Part shown: positions 1 through 9,963 of the stretch, in pieces
Layout of the letters: every line of letters begins with the position of its first letter
How positions within the stretch are numbered: the first letter of the stretch is position 1
DNA from: Vitrella brassicaformis
Taxonomy: Eukaryota > Sar > Vitrellaceae
NCBI GenBank assembly: GCA_001179505.1
Contig: CDMY01000667.1
Location: 1-33,966, forward strand
Direction: 5' to 3'
DNA: 33,966 nucleotides
Position numbers and translations under genes: made by a program
Notes under the pieces: model-generated
What the model saw: the letters and a program-made list of their open reading frames with translations, nothing else
The model's database searches: none
Told to the model about the DNA's origin: nothing

Positions 1-264
1 GCAAGCGGGAAGCAGCAGACAGTCGATGGTAACCGCATTTGCAGAGAGGAGCCTTGCAAGCATGTCCACTACCAAGTCCACTGCACGATAGTCGGCGAGA
101 TCTCTTTCGTTAAGCGCCAGAAGCTCGACAAAGTTGATGCGGCACTGAGGGACCTGCGAAAAGGCACCCAAGAAGGACCAAGCTCAACCAGCTGCATGAA
201 CGGACAAGAGAAACATCCCATCCACCACAAACTGGCGCGTTCGTGTGTTTGTTCAGTCAGTTGA
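1..264 (+). CDS. Possible 3' end of an unknown gene, cut by window edge
   Basis: Frame 1 is open from the first base to a TGA at 262-264 (87 codons) with no early start codon, as expected for a terminal exon whose beginning lies outside the window. The translation contains a short Cys/His-containing stretch (residues about 14-30, with the pattern C-x4-C-x2-H-x6-C) followed by a Lys/Asp-rich segment. I recognise no family. A chance open frame is possible at this length, so this is only a candidate. Confidence 0.3.
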   Translation, partial: ASGKQQTVDGNRICREEPCKHVHYQVHCTIVGEISFVKRQKLDKVDAALRDLRKGTQEGPSSTSCMNGQEKHPIHHKLARSCVCSVS

Positions 265-683
265 TGCTTCTTCCGTTACGGATCTTGCTTTTTTAAGAAG
301 TTCGCGGCCAGAGAGACCCTTGTTCGTTGATTTTCTCCGGGAAAGCAATCGCGATCTTTTTCAAGCAGCAGCGGTTTCAGGGAGCACCCTAGACGGCCTG
401 ACGGCCAATCTTTGTTCACTAACTTGTCGCTTTAGGGTACATCAGTTTAACGGTTACTTGTCCAAACGTGAGAAAAAACACGAAGCTTCTCCCTCATATT
501 AAAGTGTCTGTGGTTCTGCAAGCAACACATCACCGCTACCGTTTTTCCTTTTCTCTTCCATACGATCGTGATCGAACGTTTTGTCTGCCGAACGTGTTGT
601 TTCTTAAAGGCGCAAATTGGGCATTAGCCCAATTCGCGGAAAGGCGGAGCAGTCGTTGGCGTCGTTCCGATGCTGGCATAGAA
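265..683. other. Upstream region of the methyltransferase gene
   Basis: About 420 bases with no convincing exon. Short frames exist on both strands but none has splice continuity or a recognisable motif. It probably holds the 3' flank of the partial gene on the left and the promoter and 5' leader of the gene starting at 684. No TATA-like element stands out. Confidence 0.4.
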
Positions 684-2663
684 ATGCGTCCACAAGATCT
701 GCTTCTCCAAGTGCTTCTCGCTTTGTTCATGGCCCTGGCAGCGACAACCACGCTTTCCGAGGCGTTCGGACCGCCTCTCCTCCGCCGCCATCTCTCTGCC
801 AGGAGGCGTCATCTTTCAAATGTGCATGCTAATGGAGGCCCGGAACATGTCGAGGTGAGTGCACGCTGATCTGCTTACCGGTGATTTCTGACAGACAAAC
901 AGACTGTTTTGCTTGCAGAATCCGATGGTGCTGGCAAACACGGAGAGGCAGGTATCGCTGAATCAACGCGATCTGCGTCTTTCTCCCTCTTCTGCATGAT
1001 GTTGTCCCCAGGGTGTTGGCTTGCTCAACATTCCTTCAGATTTTTATGGTACGAACGCCTGGATGAATCACTCAGACACACATCACATGGCGTGCGTTGC
1101 GTGTCATGATTGGTCAGACGAGGGATTCCGCCTGGCATTCTGCACCCACAACAGCAGATACCCTATCGGCGTGGCCATCAACAAGGCCACCAACACGCGA
1201 GATTTAAGTGGAGCGACACACACACACACATGCACGACACGCGCCTGCCAGCATGTCATGCGAGTGGATCTTGTCCACACCCAGCACATCCCTGCTCTGT
1301 GTGTGCGTGTCGCTCCATGACTGGTGCAGTTTTCTCGCTATATGACTTCGGCGTTCAAAGTCGGGTCAGGTGCAAAGGCGAGGTGTGCGCGTCATGCTTC
1401 GAGTGGGCGGAGAAATACGGTGATCTGAAGACGGAGGAAGAACTGCTCAAGATCTTGAGGGAGGAACATCGAGAAATGGGCTATGGGGGAGAGGATTTCA
1501 TGAGGAGCCATCCAAACACTTCTCTGCGTATTCCCACGCAACTTGACCGGGTTGTGCCCTGTGAATGCACACCGGACCTCACGCAGATGCCCAGTGAGGT
1601 AATCACCCAGGCTGCCGGAGACCGAAGGCGCACGAGGCTCTTTCGTTTTGCGTGTCCTGTTGATGAACAGGTGATCCGTGAGATGGTTGACCAGATGCTG
1701 ATGATTCAATCAACAGAATTCCCCAACGATGAGGAAGTGAGAGTGTTGGTGTTGGGCGTAGGTGGGTTAATGCGAGCATCCATCCTCAAACAGAAAGAGT
1801 GGATTTGCACCCGATTGGGTTTCTATGCAGGCGGGGGCCAGATGCTTCTGTATGCACAAGACAGACTGACCAATCCACGGACGTCGACTGTCCTCGTGGA
1901 GGGGGTAGACTTCGGTATGACACAACACAGCTCACAGAGGTCAGCCGTCTGTCATGAATGGCCACATGTCATCTGCATTTCAGACCCGTGTGTCATCCGC
2001 GTGGCGGAGCTCTTCTTTGGATTCAAGAGGTCAGCTTCATCTGCAAATCAGATGTCCCTCTCTCTATCGCTGTACACTGGTTATGTGTGTTCACGCAGGA
2101 GTGACACGCTGCATGTCGAGATAGGTGATGCATTTCAGGCGCTGGAGCGGCGAAGGCGTCTATACCAAGATGTGTGTGCCCTTGACCCTGTGACGGGGCT
2201 TGGGGTTGGCCCATACCACTTTATATGTGTCGGTAGGCGACAGAGGGAGATACAAATGCCTTCATTGACGGTTCCTCCATTCCCTGCTGGTCCAGATTGT
2301 TTCGCCAACAACATCAGTCTTCCCGCGGAGTGTCGCTCCGTGTCTTTCCTTCGGGGAATGAAGAGCCTACTTAAGCCAGGCGGTGCAGTGCTGCTAAACA
2401 TTTGGGCGTGGATTCCTTCCTTCACCCATGTCGATGCCTACTCACCCACCGTGGAACGGGTAAGAAATATGGGAGTGCAGCACATGTCAATCGGCGGATA
2501 TTGAAGGGAGTTTTCCAAAGTTCTATCCCATGTATGATGGATGCAGGAGTTTCGCGAGACGTTGGACGCTTACAAGCGAGTGTTCGGCGATGAGCAGACC
2601 ACGTGCCGACCAGTTCAGCTTAATTATGCAAATCATGTCATCTGTGCACGGAGGGCCGTGTGA
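684..2663 (+). CDS. Spermidine-synthase-like SAM-dependent methyltransferase with secretory/plastid-like leader
   Basis: Ten exons: 684-854, 919-951, 1012-1048, 1118-1207, 1330-1761, 1831-1914, 1984-2029, 2099-2232, 2296-2459, 2547-2663 (about 435 aa); all junctions are GT-AG and phase-consistent. Residues 1-26 form a hydrophobic signal peptide ending before Phe-Gly-Pro-Pro. An Arg/Ser/His-rich stretch follows, resembling the bipartite leaders of complex plastids. The catalytic fold is seen from about residue 249: glycine loop VLVLGVGGGG (motif I), an acidic strand end VEGVDFDP (about 276-283), GDAF (about 305), a strand reading ICVDCF (about 340) and LKPGGAVLLN (about 368). A QSTE motif upstream matches the spermidine-synthase/METTL13-like group. 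Introns 1049-1117 and 1762-1830 are each 69 nt, so the unspliced frame also stays open, but splicing restores the glycine loop. The substrate is unknown: polyamine synthase or protein methyltransferase are both possible. An extra 3' exon beyond 2663 is not excluded. Confidence 0.72.
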
Positions 2664-2889
2664 GGGGGATGTTGTGGGTGGTTTTGAGGAAGCGATGCAG
2701 TGCTGTGCTGTAGAAGATAGACGAGAGAGACGACGTGGGCTCGTGCCGACCGTTAGATGGCAGACCTACGTGCGAATGAGAGCAAATGGTGTGGGAGTGG
2801 ATGTGCTCGTTGATTACTGGTGCCGACCTGAGTGTGATGAGCACCAAGATGCTTGAAAAGCTGCTCAGATGATTTGTGTGTTGTGATTG

Positions 2890-2919
2890 TTGATGTCTCT
2901 GATGTTGATGTCTCTGATG
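2890..2919. repeat. Perfect 15-bp tandem duplication
   Basis: The unit ttgatgtctctgatg occurs twice in direct contact (2890-2904 and 2905-2919), followed by a partial third copy. It lies 3' of the methyltransferase gene and has no obvious function. Confidence 0.85.
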
Positions 2920-3019
2920 CCGCAAACACATTTCCTCATCGCAATGCTGCACCTCTCAGCAGTGAGTTAATCATCGGTCTAGTCGTATGCTTCCAAAACA
3001 CTGCGTCATATAAGTAGGG

Positions 3020-3058
3020 GCGAGGACAGTGGCGGTTTAGCGAGGACAGTGGCGGTTT
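3020..3058. repeat. 19-bp direct repeat, two copies 1 bp apart
   Basis: The unit gcgaggacagtggcggttt occurs at 3020-3038 and 3040-3058, a 20-bp period. It could be a simple replication slip or a doubled protein-binding site upstream of the membrane-protein gene. Nothing in the sequence decides between these. Confidence 0.85.
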
Positions 3059-3618
3059 TGCCAGTTACATCTCACCCTAAACCTAAGGCCCCAGGGGCCC
3101 ACGACATCAGCGAACCGACGAAATGGCCTTCTGACAGCAATTTTCGCCCACCGAACCGAAGCAGAAGCGGAGATACAACCTTCCGCCCCTTTGAGCGTTT
3201 CGTCAATCTAACCTCGGTAGATTCCTGCAAACAATGTCACCGCGCCAAGATGCCCCGGGGGGCCGGCAGCAGCACTCCGACAGGTCGAATGTCAAGTCGG
3301 CGACCGACTTAATGAGTGTCACCTCAAGAATGACTGAAAGGGAAGAGTTCCTGGACACGCGCATAAAAGACAGGTGACAGGATGTGTGGGGTGGGACCGC
3401 ATGGGAGAGTCACGAAAGAGGCACAGGGGGGAGGCATCATTCTTGTCTGGTGTTTCATACAGGAAGGTCGTCCGGCAGTGTCCCCTAGAAAAAGGTGTGC
3501 CTATAAAGAGACGGCAGTGCCCCCTGTGTTGGGACGACGGTGTGTTGCTTCTTCAGACGTCTTCGGGCTCGCATGGGTGGCACGCTTCGGAGCGTATGCT
3601 GTTGTCCCCGGCATTCGG

Positions 3619-5511
3619 ATGGCCGGCTCCTTCAAAGTGCGAATCAGCAAGTCCTTCAGCATCATCCTCTCTGTAGTGGCGTTAGTGCTTCACTTTGTGG
3701 GCTACGGTGTCCTCTTTGGCATTCATTACGACAGTGACTATTTTTCCACCAAAGTCAAGACCAGGTGCACACAAAGGACACATACAGTAGACAGATGGTG
3801 TCCTCCCTGGTGGCGTCTGCGTATTTGCCGGTGTCTCTCTCGCAGGGACGCCAAGGAATTGGCCGCTGTGCTCAAGGAGGGGTTTGCTGACTCGCCCGCT
3901 CTATTCGGTGCTCGCTTCCTCGCAGTCTGTATTTTCACGTCTTTCTCGCTTCCATCTCTGGCCAACCGGTGCCGCCTGATCGAGATGTGGGTGATGGAGC
4001 AGCGACTCGTGTGGTTTGCCGATGTTTCCATGCTCTCACGCAACTAGTAAGGGAGAAGTAAAGGATGGCCATCCTGCTCTGTATATCGACTCTGGTGTCT
4101 GCCCCCTGCAGTTATCTGCTTCTCGGTGACTGTCATCCCCAATATACCGAGCAGCAGCTGGGGCAGCTGGACATTGCAAATGCGTGGGAGTGGGTCACCG
4201 GCTTCGTGTGCCTTCTCATCAACTTGGTAGAGGTGATCTGGATCTTCTTGTTCACCTATGGTGCCACAGACTCCATCATTCGCGCCACAGACGTCTCAGT
4301 AAGGTCAAATGCCTGAGTGCGAAAGAAAAACGTCATGAAAACATACGTATGTTGTGATCAGGACATCTTCATTACATCGGTGATCACCATTCTCGTCGTC
4401 AAGTACCTGGACCGGGCTGTCTTGCATCTCTTCACGAGTTTCTTCGACATGATAATTGGCCCGAGATGCTGGTTGTTCCAGCTCGCCGAAAGGTTCGAGC
4501 GGGAGAGGGAAGTCGCCGAGTTGCGGTCTACCGCCACCGGCAAACTCTGCTCCTGCTTCGGCGCATCTATCGAGGTCGTCATCGGGCTGATCATAAGGTG
4601 CGGTCGGACTGACTGACACAGTGACACTCGCACAGAATCAGGCACACTCACTGTACTTAGAAGGTCGCTGGGTCTGCACCTGCAGGGAGATTCTTCGGCT
4701 TCCGATTGGGCTTCTATTTGCCATTGCCTTCTCGCCCTTCATGTAGGAGGAGAGGGAGAGGCAGGTTGAGAGATGCGCAGGATGACTGTCGTGGTGTCTC
4801 TCCACTTTGTTTTCTCCAGACGTTTCGGTGCCGTCAAGCTGTCTGACAGGTTGTCTCAGCGAGGCCTGACTAATGAGGACGAGTTCACCGACTTCATCGC
4901 TTGGGCCCTCACTCTCTCTATCGTCCTCTTTGGCATGCTCACACCCCTTGTCAATCGCACATTCGGCTCCGTGAAGCGGATGGCGAAACGAGAGATAGTC
5001 CATCCGGGAGACGCCGAGGACAGGGACGAAGACAACTTCTCCATTGTGACCAATACGCGCTCCCGTCCTCCCGACTTGATGACCGAGATGTCACCGTACA
5101 GTCCTTTGCCTTCCCCCAGGTGGCCCCAGGATGACGCCATGAGCCAGACCAGCCGCACCAGCCGCGGCAGCAAACACCCACGGCAGAACCGTCCACACGC
5201 CAAGAGGGCCATGCCGCTGACTGAGCCACAGCCAACCGACGCGGAGGCGCCTGCGCGAGCACCCAAGATCATCATCATGACGCAGGATGGTACTGAGCGG
5301 ACACAGAAACAAGAGACTCTTGACTGGACCCTATGGCTACGTGTCTCTCTATCTGTCTTGAATAGACACGCGCATCGATCAAGCCATCGACAATTTGTTT
5401 ACTTCTGCGCCGCCGAAAGGTGAGGAGGGCGGTGCCGCTGCTGCAGTGGCGGGGAAGGCCCCAGCTGAGCTCGACATATTTGCCTATGAGAGCAGTGAGG
5501 AAAGCGACTGA
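3619..5511 (+). CDS. Multi-pass membrane protein, unknown family
   Basis: Seven exons: 3619-3764, 3846-4046, 4112-4298, 4362-4597, 4686-4742, 4820-5340, 5366-5511, giving about 497 aa. All introns are GT-AG with matching phase. The start at 3619 (MAGSFKVRI) directly precedes the first hydrophobic segment, but a start further upstream in the same frame is possible. Hydrophobic segments lie at about residues 12-36, 58-80, 138-163, 179-212, 244-280 and 295-320, so six or so membrane passes are likely. The short exon 4686-4742 encodes part of one membrane segment. The rest (from about residue 325) is a polar Ser/Pro/Arg-rich tail, presumably cytosolic and disordered, ending in an acidic ESSEESD. 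I recognise no transporter or channel signature. The last intron (25 nt, 5341-5365) is unusually short, so that junction is the weakest part of the model. Confidence 0.6.
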
Positions 5512-6112
5512 CACTGAACTGACTTTGCACGCTGAGTGGTACGTAAGTCCGAGTCTGGGAGGGGATCAGTTTGCTCAATGTGTGTCTTGCGTCTTTGAGG
5601 CTACAGCCATTGTGCAGACACTTATGACCAAGGCATATGAAAACGAATGCCATACGCTCGTCGAGTCATATGAATGAATTCAAATACGAGTAATGGGAAT
5701 GTCAATACTGATATCAATTGTGGGTTAGTCCTTCATGCTGGATCAGTGTAGCTACGTGAGTGCATGAATTCACTAGGCGCCAGATAGCAGTGGCCAGACA
5801 GAATAGGCGCTGCATTCACATACCTGTGTCTTCAGTGGTGTCATGGGGCATGCAGGGGGTCCGTTTGGTGGTGTGAAGGGTGCAATTGGCACTTCACTCC
5901 CCTGTTCGGTCCGAGCGAACTCACCATAGGCGAAGAATTAGCTCGACAACACGTGAACAGGATACACACAACACCGACAACGTCCCAGAGTCTTCTCCCG
6001 GACCATTCCCCGGCCAACGGGCCAGCCACCCACCGACCTACCCAGCACTGCACCCCTGCTCAGCGCTACACACTGTCCTGACTGTGCAGTCAATACATGC
6101 AGGGTTAAAATG
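5512..6112. other. Tail-to-tail intergenic region
   Basis: About 600 bases between the convergent stops of the membrane-protein gene (+) and the F-box gene (-). It presumably holds both 3' untranslated regions and polyadenylation signals. I see no gene, repeat or RNA structure in it. Confidence 0.5.
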
Positions 6113-8055
6113 TCAAAAGCTGAACATGTTCCAGCCCCCCACATGTGCCTCGGTGGCCAGCACGAGCGACTCCGCGGTGAGGGATGGGTGTGAAGTCACC
6201 GTTTGCCGTATCTGGTTCAGCTCATCAGGAGCCACGAAATAATCGGGGATCTCCAGCTGCAGCAAATAACAACAATGGCAGATAGACACCATGAGCAAAC
6301 GATACGCAGCAGGAGATGTTGGCAATGCTAGCCAACCTGTGTGAGGCTGGTGCACGAGTTGATGATGAACATGACGTCGGTGGCGACCATGAAGACCCCT
6401 GAAAGTACATAGCGAGAGCGGGGCGAACACTGTGCCTGCGACATGGGTCTCCATGTGCTTGTCTTCTTTGTCTGTCTGTCTGTCTGTCTGTCTGTCACAA
6501 CCCACCTTTGAGTATGAGTTTCTTGAGGCTGGTTCGCGTGCCGAAGAGCTCGAAGACCACGTGGCTGGGGAGAAAGTAACCCTACAGCGGCCAGCACAGT
6601 CAACAGGGAGTCCATGTGAGTGAGAGATGGGGTGCATGCACACGAGCTGACGCACCTTCTGCAGCAGGCTGCATGCGGCGGGCTGCTGCCCCGAGTACTC
6701 AAACGTAAACTCCTCCAACTGATCACCTATCGTCAGGAAAAAGCCCTGACACCAGGCAGGCGAAAGCAGTACACTCATTTTGCGGCACGTCGATGGCAGG
6801 TCTCTGTTTCGTCAGCTTACGATGATGCCATCATAGCTCCACGTCAAGTACGGAAGGTTGGCGGTCTTGACGTGACACCGCAATATCGACTGCACATTAA
6901 CACACGCCACACACAGAGAGGCGGGATCCAGCACTCGTCTGGTTGTGGTTCATCATCCGGCAGAGAGACAGACAGACAGACAGACCGACGCCCACCTCAT
7001 TGCTCTTCCTGGGCACTCGCTGCACCATGGCTGTCGAAAATACGTCCATGGCGTAATCAAACCTGCCGAGCAACACGTATGCTTGAATGGCCGTGCCTTA
7101 CATCCATCTGGCCATACCTGAAGGTCGTCAGCTGCGTGAACTGCATGACCGAAGCTATGAGCGACTCGCATGACGCGAATGGCGTGGTGGGGTTCCACTC
7201 ATACAAACGGCGATCACCGCTACCTGCACACCAACCCAGCGTTACCAGGCCCACGTCCCTCCCCCCTCCCGTCTCACCTGTAGCGATGGAGAAGCTCCTC
7301 ATGTTGGTGGCGAGCACCAGGGAGCTCTCGAAGGCCCGGACGCTATCGGCACTGAGGAGTCCCTGGAAGCCTATACTAAGGGGCTCCAGGTACAGACACA
7401 CCAGGGTGCCCATGAGACAGTCGTGGCCTTCCAAGGGCTCCCCGCCGATGCGGTTGAGTGCCCGGTCGCTGAGCAAACCCACATAGTGCAGCGACTGCAG
7501 CACGGGTGCGTGCAGCCGCTCCATGATGATGCGGTTGAGGACGCACTGATTGGTCGTGAAGCCCTCGAGGTGCAGCCGTCGGAGGTTGGGGAAGACAAGC
7601 ACGGCAGGGGGGGCCTGGGGCGCCATGTCGAGGCCTACGGTGGGGTTGCGGTTGAGCTCCAGGTGGGTGAGGGACTCCGCCAGCCCCGCCGTGCGCTCGA
7701 GCATGCCGATGAAACTCCTGGCCGATGCGATGGACCGCTCTCGCACTGTGAGGGCCGACCAGAATTCGGGGTTGTTGCATACGTCCCTGAAGCACCTGCA
7801 CAGCCGCCGCAGCCGCTGCAGGTCCTGACGCGCCAGATACTTGAGGATGTGGAACACCAGAACTGGACACGTGCATCCACAGACACAGCAATACATTCAT
7901 ACGACAAGCTAGAGCAGAGCGACCCAGAAACATCATGTGTTTGTGCGTTTGTGTTATTTACCTTCATCCATTTCCCACTCGGGCAGCGTCATGGCGCTGA
8001 ACCGCACCATCTGAATCTCCACGGGGTGCCGGCGAGTCCCACGTCGAGACTGCAT
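6113..8055 (-). CDS. F-box protein with leucine-rich C-terminal region
   Basis: Nine exons on the minus strand: 8055-7962, 7862-7278, 7223-7118, 7062-6996, 6889-6821, 6745-6656, 6581-6506, 6398-6337, 6256-6113, giving about 430 aa with every phase matching. Residues about 24-70 form an F-box: LPEWEMDEVLVFHILKYL, then RQDL, repeated RL/RC pairs, CFRDVC and FWSAL. F-box proteins recruit substrates to SCF ubiquitin ligases through SKP1. The following 350 residues contain degenerate leucine-rich stretches (LTHLELNRN, LRRLHLEG, LQSLHYVG, TSLKKLILKG), the usual substrate-binding partner of an F-box. Known members are substrate receptors; the target here cannot be read from sequence. The start codon at 8055 is the first in frame after a GT-rich leader. 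It is divergent with the EF-hand gene. Confidence 0.75.
6471..6496. repeat. (TCTG)n microsatellite in F-box gene intron
   Basis: About six and a half TCTG units within the intron 6399-6505 of the minus-strand F-box gene, so the transcript carries CAGA units. Confidence 0.9.
6967..6985. repeat. (GACA)n microsatellite in F-box gene intron
   Basis: Nearly five GACA units in the intron 6890-6995 of the F-box gene, here in the opposite orientation relative to transcription from the array at 6471. Confidence 0.9.
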
Positions 8056-8312
8056 GGCTAGTGTGTGTGCGTGCGTGTCTGTGTATAACGTCGCAGGACT
8101 TTCACACTTGGGGGTGAGAGACCGGTTTCACGGTGAAACCTGCGAGCTTCCTCTCCAGAAGGACTGAGGAAAAGAACACCCTCAACATCAGTTCAAGCAG
8201 ACACCGGCGGCTCAACCAGCTGTGAGATCCGCCGAGTGTTTTTGAGACTTAGTCCTGCGAGAGCGACAACTTGGATTAGCCGTAGCACTCGTCTGTGTGC
8301 CTGCTGTTGAAG
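8056..8312. promoter_or_regulatory. Shared divergent promoter region, F-box and EF-hand genes
   Basis: 257 bases separate the start codons of two divergently transcribed genes, so both core promoters and leaders must lie here or in upstream introns. It holds a perfect 17-bp palindrome at 8124-8140 (arms ggtttcac and gtgaaacc around one base), a plausible dimer-binding site. No TATA box is evident. Confidence 0.5.
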
Positions 8313-9963
8313 ATGGCTCATTCGTCGAGTCCTGTTCCCAGCGCCCGAACAGAGGCGTTTCAGACCGCTGTTGGGCCTGAACATCAAGCAGACCGCATCG
8401 TCGCCGTGCTCAAGGTCAGGACAAACTGCGACTCAACACGAGACTGAAAAGGGCTACATGATGGCATGACGCTCTACATTGGATGGTGTTTTCTTCTGTG
8501 TCTCGACATCAGTCGTGGGATCGTCAGGGTGACGGCAAATTCACACTGGAAGAAGTCGCGCTGGCCGCCAAGCAGCTCCACGGGTATGTATGCACCATGC
8601 GGAGGCTCAGTCAGCCTCGCTGCATCTTCTCTCCCTGGATGGCCTGCCTGCCACTGTGTGTGTGTCAGTGAGCGGCAGAAGAACAAGAGCTACCGGGTGG
8701 CCATCATCGCGCTCGTCTGCCTCTGGGTCGTCACACTCGCCGCTGTCCTGGCACTCGTCATCGCCGGCGTACAACGTGAGCCAGTGGGACGCAGAACGAT
8801 CGAGGGAGGGAGTTTCTCTGTGTGCGTTTGTGTATGCGTGTGTGTCAGTGATGAAGGAGGAGACGGTCCAGGAGGGCATCGGGATGTCCGTCAAAGACGG
8901 CGCACCCGTCCGTAAGTGACAGCCCATCCACCCCCTCACCTAACGGACCGTGGCTCTTTGCTCATTTGTGTGTGGCGTGGGGTGGCTTGGTGGATGTGTG
9001 ATGTGCGCAGGCGTCCAGTCTCACGTCGACACGTGGTCGATTCCCGATATGTATGCGTTCGACCTCGAGCCCTTCGAGAAGATACACTCAATATCCCTCC
9101 AGGTGACTCACCCACCACCACCTACTACACACACACCTCCCAGACTCTCTGAACGTGTTCGTGATCTACGTATGTGTGTGTATGGCCCTCATCCATCCAT
9201 CCATCCAACATCTGTCAGCTCAATGAGGAGGACCAGGCTTTGTTCAACGTGGATTACGTCATCAAGCGTGCCAACCACACCGAGGTCTATCTATCCGGCG
9301 GGCCAAAGCTCGTCGTCAAGAGGGGTGAGACACACGAGCAGGTCACATGGACGCGATGCGTCAAGCCAAGCAACGATCCCATGTGGTGTACGGTTGCTTA
9401 ACGATGCCCATCAGACGAGGCGATAGTGTACGATAAGGACGGCAACGTGCTGCGTACGCTCGAGTATGAGGGTTACCACGACTACGAAAACCAGGAGGAG
9501 CGCCGGCGGCTGCAGCCAAGAGGGTTCTCCCCGCGCAGGGCACCAGAGCTCGGCGGCAAGGGGCGAGCAGTCGCCTGGTGTAACCCTTACAGATGCGGCG
9601 CCGTAGGAGGTCAGCAAACAACCACCTGGCCCACGCGGCACGAACCAGACAGACCAACACAGAGACAGACAGACAGACAGACACTTGAGCACGACCCCAG
9701 AACGCCTAACTGGCCACCTATCTGCGTGTGCATGTGTGTCACTCAGCCAATGTGGAGATCTACAACCCTCGTCGTTACTACTGGTACGCCCGAATCGATC
9801 AATCCGAGACGATCATACAACATTTGTGTGTGATGTACAAACGTCCGTGTGTGTGGCATTCAGGGCTACTGGGACGGCCGGTCGTACGTTCCAGCCCAGG
9901 GGGCCCCCCACGAAGCGCTTCCCGCAAGGATTTCCCATCGGCTACGATACGGGCGGATACTGA
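8313..9963 (+). CDS. EF-hand single-pass membrane protein, function unknown
   Basis: Nine exons: 8313-8414, 8513-8583, 8669-8775, 8849-8911, 9011-9102, 9219-9324, 9415-9609, 9747-9783, 9864-9963, about 290 aa. An EF-hand loop lies at residues 37-48 (DRQGDGKFTLEE), with Asp 1, Asp 5, Gly 6, a hydrophobic residue at 8 and Glu at 12. Position 3 is Gln, so calcium affinity may be modest. One membrane segment follows at about 68-91 after KNKSYR. The positive N-terminal side suggests type II topology, with the EF-hand in the cytosol. The remaining 200 residues contain two short repeated-looking strands (SVKDGAPV, VYDKDGNVLRTLEY) but no domain I know. The second-to-last junction is ambiguous: the donor may be at 9784 (80-nt intron) or 9826 (38-nt intron, 304-aa protein); both keep phase. 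Confidence 0.6.
9662..9682. repeat. (CAGA)n microsatellite in EF-hand gene intron
   Basis: About five CAGA units in intron 9610-9746 of the EF-hand membrane protein gene. Confidence 0.9.

Larger units (their letters stand above)
2664..3618. other. Intergenic region with short tandem repeats
   Basis: Lies between the methyltransferase stop and the membrane-protein start. Open frames here (for example 3049-3312 on +) have no homology I can recognise and no convincing splice partners. The stretch holds two short tandem duplications, listed separately, and probably the 3' flank of the upstream gene and the promoter of the downstream gene. An additional 5' exon of the downstream gene in 3380-3618 cannot be excluded, because the frame is open from 3382. 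Confidence 0.45.

Noticed and set aside
468-869. An upstream start for the methyltransferase at about 468
   Set aside because: The frame is open, but the ATG at 684 places a well-formed signal peptide exactly at the N-terminus; the upstream extension has no such logic.
1110-2504. A single 464-codon open frame as one uninterrupted exon of the methyltransferase
   Set aside because: It reads through GT-AG introns of 69 nt and others; splicing restores the glycine-rich loop, the acidic VEGVDFDP strand and the VDCF strand, which the unspliced frame breaks with low-complexity His/Thr or filler sequence.
9826-9863. A 38-nt intron as the preferred last intron of the EF-hand gene
   Set aside because: Phase would fit, but it is shorter than almost every other intron here; the 80-nt alternative from 9784 was preferred, with the ambiguity noted in the gene entry.
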